A stretch of DNA of 64,000 nt from a virus, in IMG/VR virus record IMGVR_UViG_3300021139_000005, positions 1 to 64,000 of that record, one strand, 5' to 3'. Under the pieces are notes generated by a model, which saw nothing but the letters and a program-made list of their open reading frames with translations, was not told where the DNA came from and searched no databases. Below, one piece after another: positions 60,363-64,000 of this stretch. How positions within the stretch are numbered: position 1 is the stretch's first letter; every line of letters begins with the position of its first letter. The position numbers and the translations under genes were made by a program.

Positions 60363-60529
60363 CCTTTCTTCTTTTTATCCAAAATGATACTGTTGTGCTC
60401 TTTGATATAGTCCTCTAACACTTTCTTAATTGCCGGGTGCTCACATATTTGCCTGATTCTACGGTCATAAGCCTCGTGGTAGTCTTCACTACTCTGTCGC
60501 ACCATTTCCTCAAACTCTTTTTTGGTCAT
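60359..60529 (-). CDS. Small charged protein
   Basis: 56 residues from ATG 60529 (MTKKEFEEMVRQSSEDYHEAYDRRIRQICEHP..), ending in a lysine run. A longer frame exists upstream, but the start at 60529 overlaps the stop of the 45-residue gene in the TGATG arrangement used throughout this operon. Helical, function unknown. Confidence 0.55.
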   Translation of the reverse strand: MTKKEFEEMVRQSSEDYHEAYDRRIRQICEHPAIKKVLEDYIKEHNSIILDKKKKG

Positions 60530-60666
60530 CAAAGCCATTTTGCTGCGGTTTTTTTGCTCGTTACAAAATACCATCCTTTACGATAAAGCCATGCTACTTC
60601 AAAGCCACGGAGTGACCACTGAGCGTAATACCAATAGAACGTAAGGAGGTTACGGGTTGAAATCAT
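60529..60666 (-). CDS. 45-residue aromatic basic protein
   Basis: A short frame (MISTRNLLTFYWYYAQWSLRGFEVAWLYRKGW.., ending SKKTAAKWL) with ATGA overlap to the upstream gene at 60663-60666 and TGATG overlap to the downstream gene. It is too short for most gene finders but fits the operon. It may be membrane-associated; function unknown. Confidence 0.5.
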   Translation of the reverse strand: MISTRNLLTFYWYYAQWSLRGFEVAWLYRKGWYFVTSKKTAAKWL

Positions 60667-60965
60667 AGTTTTTTTTGACCTAACATTTTAGACATCTGAT
60701 TATAGATATTAGATAGAATTTTTAATTTTTTCTTTTTATCTCCCCTTGATGTTTTTATCAGGTCTTTTAAGATAATCTCCCCTGTTTTAATCATTATCAA
60801 ATCCTCCCGAGTTGCCTTAAACTGCTTAACATATAGCTCTGCTGCTTTGTCATACATATCAGTAATGTGAACCCCACTTTTTCCAGTATCCAATGGAACC
60901 TCATCAAAAGTTTTGTAGTAATATTTCCTAGCTATAATGTTCTTGCAATCATTGTATGTATTCAT
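60663..60965 (-). CDS. Helical basic protein
   Basis: A 100-residue protein (MNTYNDCKNIIARKYYYKTFDEVPLDTG.. then a long lysine-rich helix TREDLIMIKTGEIILKDLIKTSRGDKKKKLKILSNIYNQMSKML). Not recognised. It overlaps the next gene by 4 bases. Confidence 0.5.
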   Translation of the reverse strand: MNTYNDCKNIIARKYYYKTFDEVPLDTGKSGVHITDMYDKAAELYVKQFKATREDLIMIKTGEIILKDLIKTSRGDKKKKLKILSNIYNQMSKMLGQKKL

Positions 60966-60977
60966 GGTATTTGTGTT

Positions 60978-61184
60978 TTAAAAGTTAACATTACAAGGAG
61001 GCAACGGATTAATCTCTGGTAACGGCCTCATGACCAGTTTATGACCCTTACCTATGCCTACGGTATAGCCAAGCTGTTTTAGCTGTTCCCGTAGCTCCTG
61101 TGCCGGTTTTATGTTACCTGCATGATACGGGATACACTTTGCGTCCATTGCCTTAATCTGTGCGAATATTTCTTCTGCTTTCAT
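60978..61184 (-). CDS. Small hypothetical protein
   Basis: A 68-residue protein (MKAEEIFAQIKAMDAKCIPYHAGNIKPAQELREQLKQLGYTVGIGKGHKLVMRPL..). The helix-then-basic-strand layout suggests a small nucleic acid-binding or modulatory protein. It overlaps the upstream 55-residue gene by ATGA. Confidence 0.55.
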   Translation of the reverse strand: MKAEEIFAQIKAMDAKCIPYHAGNIKPAQELREQLKQLGYTVGIGKGHKLVMRPLPEINPLPPCNVNF

Positions 61185-61348
61185 TTTACCTCCCTGAAAT
61201 ACTCAGGCATTTGTCTGAATGTTTTCTTAATATCTTCAATCAATTCTATACACACATTTGGATGAAGCCACATTAATTCCCATACTTCAGGAAAATTGCA
61301 AGTTTTCATCTCAAATCTGAATCCTCGTTTAAAATCTTGTTCGGTCAT
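61181..61348 (-). CDS. 55-residue hypothetical protein
   Basis: A frame starting MTEQDFKRGFRFEMKTCNFPEVWELMWLHPNV and ending FRQMPEYFREVK, coupled by ATGA to the following gene. It starts 13 bases downstream of the tRNA gene. Short and unrecognised, but position and composition support it. Confidence 0.55.
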   Translation of the reverse strand: MTEQDFKRGFRFEMKTCNFPEVWELMWLHPNVCIELIEDIKKTFRQMPEYFREVK

Positions 61349-61361
61349 AACCTAAATTTTG

Positions 61362-61451
61362 TGGAGAGTATTGGGCTCGAACCAACTTCCTTCTTGGTGA
61401 AACAAAGCCATTTGAAAAACCAAGATGCTCTACCTAATGAGCTAACTCCCC
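61362..61451 (-). tRNA. tRNA with 24-base anticodon loop (17-base insertion), tRNA-Glu-like if spliced
   Basis: A 90-base cloverleaf reads leftwards. Acceptor stem GGGGAGT/ACTCTCC (one G-U pair), D-arm GCTC-ATTAGGTA-GAGC, T-arm GTTGG-TTCGAGC-CCAAT and a 5-base variable loop are all normal. The anticodon arm is abnormal: stem TCTTG/CAAGA closes a 24-base loop instead of 7. The stem can extend to 7 pairs, and an inner CAAA/TTTG hairpin is possible. Removing any 17-base stretch in the 5' part of the loop leaves GTTTCAC, the standard loop for anticodon UUC (Glu). As written, the gene could not read codons normally. Confidence 0.75.
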
Positions 61452-61514
61452 TGCCATTGCTTACACTATTTAAAAACAGGGGAGTTTCTGCCTCTCCCCC
61501 GAAAGAACGATCTA

Positions 61515-62612
61515 CTACAGTTTCTCAATTTCTGCCTTCCAACTGTCAATCTGCATGTTTAGCATGTTATCTATCGCCTCATGGATACTTTTTGCCTCTG
61601 CTGACTTTAATTGAATTGGAGCATTAACAGGTATTGTTTTCAGATAGGCTAACAGTTTGACCTTATCAGGCTGTCTTGCTGCCTTCTTTGCCGCCTTTTC
61701 TTCCTCTGCGATCCGTTTGGCCTCTTTCTCCTGCGCCTCCCGTTCAATGCGCTGGCGCTCCTGCTCTTTGGCAAGTTCTTTAGCTTGTTCCAGTTCGGCC
61801 TCACGCTTCTTTTCTTCTGCTATTCTCCTTGCCTCTGCTTCCTTTTTGTCCTGCTCGGCTTTGATCGCTGCTTCGAGTTGTTGTTCCTCACGTTTCAGCC
61901 TTTCTTCGCGCTCAGCTATTTCGCGTTTTTTGGCCTCAATTTCTGCCTGACATTTACGCTGCTCTTCTTCCTTCTGCGCTTGCTCCTGGCGTTGTTGCTC
62001 TAACTTCTCAGCCTCTTCACGCTTCCGGTTCTCTTCTGCTAATCTTTCAGCTTCTACCTGTTCAAGTCTGGCCTGTTCCTTATCGTAGGCTGCTTTTACC
62101 TCACCTTCAATAAGTTTGGTCCATCCTTCATCTGTAAGGTTCCTGATTTCCATTATCTGAACATTGCAACCTTGCAGGCTATACCCGGCAGCCGTGAGGA
62201 CAAACCCGAAACTTATCAGCTCCATTAAACGGTCGTTGGCCTTTGCCTCTTCTTCTTCAGCTTTGATTTTAGCTAGCCTGGCCTGTTCTGCCTCCACCTG
62301 GGCCTCGTAACCTAAAAACCTGTCTTCTTCGGGCTGTATTAAGGCCACAATCTCCTTTTCCTTTGAGATAACGTTCTTGGAGAAGGCATTTGCTCCGTCA
62401 CGGACGTTTTTCATGAACTTCTCAATACCTACTCTGGTATTCTTGAACTCAATACGGGCAGCTTTAATCATTTTTAGCTGCTCTTTGTCGTTCAGGTCGG
62501 TTAATACAAGTCCCTCGTGTTTCTTTTTGAGGGCTTCGATTTCTGCAAGGTATTTTGGTACCATTACAGGGAGCTCATTCTTGAACTCTACTACTTCTGT
62601 TGCTGTGCTCAT
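61515..62612 (-). CDS. Long coiled-coil protein (TolA-like central helix)
   Basis: 365 residues from ATG 62612 (MSTATEVVEFKNELPVMV). The N-terminal ~175 residues form a folded helical domain (EALKKKHEGLVLTDLNDKEQLKMIKAARIEFKNTRVGIEKFMKNVRDGANAFSKNVISKEKEIVALIQPEEDRFLGYE). A ~145-residue Glu/Lys/Arg/Gln-rich coiled coil follows, then a C-terminal domain (KVKLLAYLKTIPVNAPIQLKSAEAKSIHEAIDNML). The N-terminal part resembles phage DUF1351-type proteins found near recombination genes. Not membrane anchored, so not a TolA. Confidence 0.6.
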   Translation of the reverse strand: MSTATEVVEFKNELPVMVPKYLAEIEALKKKHEGLVLTDLNDKEQLKMIKAARIEFKNTRVGIEKFMKNVRDGANAFSKNVISKEKEIVALIQPEEDRFLGYEAQVEAEQARLAKIKAEEEEAKANDRLMELISFGFVLTAAGYSLQGCNVQIMEIRNLTDEGWTKLIEGEVKAAYDKEQARLEQVEAERLAEENRKREEAEKLEQQRQEQAQKEEEQRKCQAEIEAKKREIAEREERLKREEQQLEAAIKAEQDKKEAEARRIAEEKKREAELEQAKELAKEQERQRIEREAQEKEAKRIAEEEKAAKKAARQPDKVKLLAYLKTIPVNAPIQLKSAEAKSIHEAIDNMLNMQIDSWKAEIEKL

Positions 62613-62631
62613 TTTGGTGTGGTTTATGTGA

Positions 62632-62877
62632 TTAAAGTTTACGTCTTTCAATTACAACTAAAGAATCCGAAGCAGAAATTATCCGGTCCAGTTCATTCTC
62701 CGATTTCTTATAAAGTTCTATGGCCTCCTCATACTGTGCTTTCTGTACCAACAAAGCATCAACATAATCCTGTTGCGCTCTTATCATCTGCTCCTGGGCC
62801 GCGTTCTTTTCACGCAGAAACAGACAATAGCAAAAAGCGACTAAAAAAGCGATAACGAAAATGGTTTCTGCGTTCAT
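62632..62877 (-). CDS. Small membrane-anchored coiled-coil protein
   Basis: An 81-residue protein with one N-terminal membrane helix (MNAETIFVIAFLVAFCYCLFL) and a long amphipathic helix (EKNAAQEQMIRAQQDYVDALLVQKAQYEEAIELYKKSENELDRI). The layout resembles spanins or membrane-tethered phage proteins. A near-consensus promoter (CAACTTTG with TTTG 20 bases upstream) lies just before it on the minus strand. Confidence 0.55.
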   Translation of the reverse strand: MNAETIFVIAFLVAFCYCLFLREKNAAQEQMIRAQQDYVDALLVQKAQYEEAIELYKKSENELDRIISASDSLVVIERRKL

Positions 62878-62923
62878 ATTAATGCAAAGTTGTCAACTAT
62901 ATGTTGCATTTCCAAATGAATGG

Positions 62924-63187
62924 CTATTTTTTTTTTACAACCTCCAGTTTTCTTATTTCGGCTGCAATTCGGTAATACTCATCCATGTTGGCCTGAACTT
63001 TGGCATCGTAGGCTCTTATACAAACTGCTTCTGCCTCTATTTTCTTCCGGTAGGATGTGATGTTTCGAACTGACCTGCCCCGCTGATGGCTGAAGTCCTC
63101 GTTCTCCTTGGTGATGCGATCCAGTTTATCCTTGTAATCCTTCAGCATCTCTTCCCTGAATTTTTCCATGTGTTCCATAGGGTTCAA
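62924..63187 (-). CDS. Small coiled-coil protein
   Basis: An 87-residue, fully helical charged protein (MEHMEKFREEMLKDYKDKLDRITKENEDFSHQRGRSVRNITSYRKKIEAEAV..). Met4 and Met7 are alternative starts that would shorten the overlap with the upstream frame. Function unknown. Confidence 0.5.
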   Translation of the reverse strand: MNPMEHMEKFREEMLKDYKDKLDRITKENEDFSHQRGRSVRNITSYRKKIEAEAVCIRAYDAKVQANMDEYYRIAAEIRKLEVVKKK

Positions 63188-63344
63188 ATTTTAGGTTTTC
63201 GTTGGTTAGCTTCCTGTACCGTTCAAGGTCTTTATCAGTTGGCCTGTTCCACTTTTCAGCATTGGATGGAGAAGCTGTAAAGAGGAGGTCAGGTTTTAGA
63301 TAGACTGGCCGGCAGTAGTCGTGGGTTACAAGTACATAGTGCAA
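63126..63344 (-). CDS. Small hypothetical protein
   Basis: A 72-residue frame (MHYVLVTHDYCRPVYLKPDLLFTASPSNAEKWNRPTDKDLERYRKLTNENLKFEPYGTHGK..) overlapping the next gene by about 60 bases. The first 50 residues look coding; the tail lies in the overlap and is less certain. Unknown function. Confidence 0.45.
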   Translation of the reverse strand: MHYVLVTHDYCRPVYLKPDLLFTASPSNAEKWNRPTDKDLERYRKLTNENLKFEPYGTHGKIQGRDAEGLQG

Positions 63345-63383
63345 TGTTTCAGATTTTGTGGATTAGAAAATGTGCGTTTCCCG

Positions 63384-64000
63384 TTAGGCTACCTGGCGCT
63401 TTATCTCAAAGCTATACTGCTCTGAGAATCCCTGTGTGAGTATCTGCTCCAGCTTCTCAGCCTCGGAAGCGCTCAGAGGTGTTCTCCATCCGAAGGAAAA
63501 CTTATCCGTGTGGCTGTAGTATATCACGTTGTTGAAATCAACATTGTGCTCTATCAGCCATGTGAACGCTGCCTTCTCCTTGATGGCATTCTGGATGTCC
63601 TTATCCAGTTGCTCCAGTTTACGCTTCTGAGACTCTTCCAGCCTCTTTTTACGGGCGATTACCTGCTCGGATCGGTATAGGCCAAGGATGCCCTCCGGAA
63701 CAGCGCCATTGGTCTTGTATTTGCCCAATATCGGCTTCAGTTCAAGCATATACAGCCTGTCCTCGGTCAGGTGCTCACCACCGATGCATTTAATGCAAAA
63801 TGCAGCCGTAGGGTTATGGTATTGAGCGCCACAATACTGGCATGCCCATGTCTCCTTACGGATGGCATTCATTTCCTCCGTTATCTCTAACCAGTACCCC
63901 CTCTTGATCTTCCGGTTGGGATAGATAGACTCTGCCCATTCATGCAGGCGCAGGCCATCTGTAAAGCCCTTTACGCCAGCAGTGTTCCACTGGTCATCAA
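63384..64000 (-). CDS. Zinc-ribbon and coiled-coil protein, cut by window edge
   Basis: The frame is open to the window edge; upstream of the internal Met at 63872 it continues with ..GLRLHEWAESIYPNRKIKRGYWLEITEE, so the true start lies beyond 64000. It contains a zinc ribbon (CQYCGAQYHNPTAAFCIKC), a central Lys/Gln/Glu-rich helix (ARKKRLEESQKRKLEQLDKDIQNAIKEKAAF) and a C-terminal alpha/beta domain (NVDFNNVIYYSHTDKFSFGWRTPLSASEAEKLEQIL). Function not recognised. Confidence 0.6.
   Translation of the reverse strand, partial: DDQWNTAGVKGFTDGLRLHEWAESIYPNRKIKRGYWLEITEEMNAIRKETWACQYCGAQYHNPTAAFCIKCIGGEHLTEDRLYMLELKPILGKYKTNGAVPEGILGLYRSEQVIARKKRLEESQKRKLEQLDKDIQNAIKEKAAFTWLIEHNVDFNNVIYYSHTDKFSFGWRTPLSASEAEKLEQILTQGFSEQYSFEIKRQVA

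Noticed and set aside
61337-61627. 96-codon plus-strand frame
   Set aside because: It reads through the antisense of the tRNA gene (GLEPTS..NELTPLP is typical of translated tRNA) and into the opposite coiled-coil gene.
1-64000. Diversity-generating retroelement or retron
   Set aside because: No reverse transcriptase motif (YxDD in an RT-like context) was found, and the fibre genes show no adjacent template-variable repeat pair that I could see.
1-64000. Integrase or temperate-phage attachment site
   Set aside because: No tyrosine or serine recombinase signature was seen; one XRE regulator alone is not enough to call lysogeny.

Overview
The window reads as part of one tailed-phage genome (or prophage) of a Bacteroidota host. 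The evidence is a near-complete head and tail morphogenesis block: terminase, portal, scaffold-like protein, capsid and tail-adaptor proteins, a 1733-residue tail protein and a 2544-residue internal virion protein. It also has a lysis-like cluster, a phage replication/recombination set and many very small, overlapping genes. The Bacteroidota host is inferred from at least fifteen copies of TAnnTTTG, the known Bacteroidota -7 promoter element, placed just upstream of start codons. Other pointers are the near absence of strong Shine-Dalgarno sites, Bacteroidota-style signal peptides ending in ..AQ or ..SQ, and HNH-AP2 homing endonucleases. No integrase, DNA polymerase or genome end is visible, so the genome continues beyond the window.

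Layout: (a) 1-3417, minus strand: a zinc-ribbon protein, small proteins, a DnaB-like helicase, and a replication-initiator-like winged-helix protein. (b) 3418-3681: a divergent control region with two TAnnTTTG promoters facing apart and overlapping palindromes. (c) 3682-9303, plus strand: RecT-like annealing protein, YqaJ-like exonuclease, XRE regulator, HNH-AP2 endonuclease, a protein with several GroES-like modules, and a C5-cytosine methyltransferase lying between 27-bp inverted repeats. (d) 9290-46264, plus: packaging, head, fibre-like collagen proteins, tail, ejection-type proteins, and an embedded GNAT / acidic peptide / ATP-grasp trio. (e) 46303-53195, plus: holin-like proteins, a GH24-like lysozyme that seems to lack its catalytic residue, a second collagen-like secreted protein, an M15 peptidase, and a second HNH-AP2 gene behind a leader RNA that can form a kissing-loop pseudoknot. 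(f) 53219-53246: a bidirectional terminator closing two convergent blocks. (g) 53225-64000, minus: DnaA-domain-IV-like protein, a triple glycosyltransferase, RusA-like resolvase, a second methyltransferase-like protein, a roughly 430-base non-coding stretch with its own promoter, HNH, RNase H, many small proteins and a tRNA with an oversized anticodon loop.

If the genome is circular or circularly permuted, blocks (g) and (a) form one leftward early/middle transcription unit and blocks (c)-(e) one rightward unit. The divergent control region and the convergent terminator would then be their two boundaries. Late genes are punctuated by promoters in which TAnnTTTG ends exactly four bases before ATG, which predicts leaderless messages.

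Most interesting: the tRNA with a 17-base insertion in its anticodon loop; the kissing-loop leader at 52561-52646; the TAnnTTTG-N4-ATG module; the methyltransferase cassette with overlapping reading frames; and the ATP-grasp/GNAT/acidic peptide cassette. All function calls are from reading sequence motifs; no database search was run.
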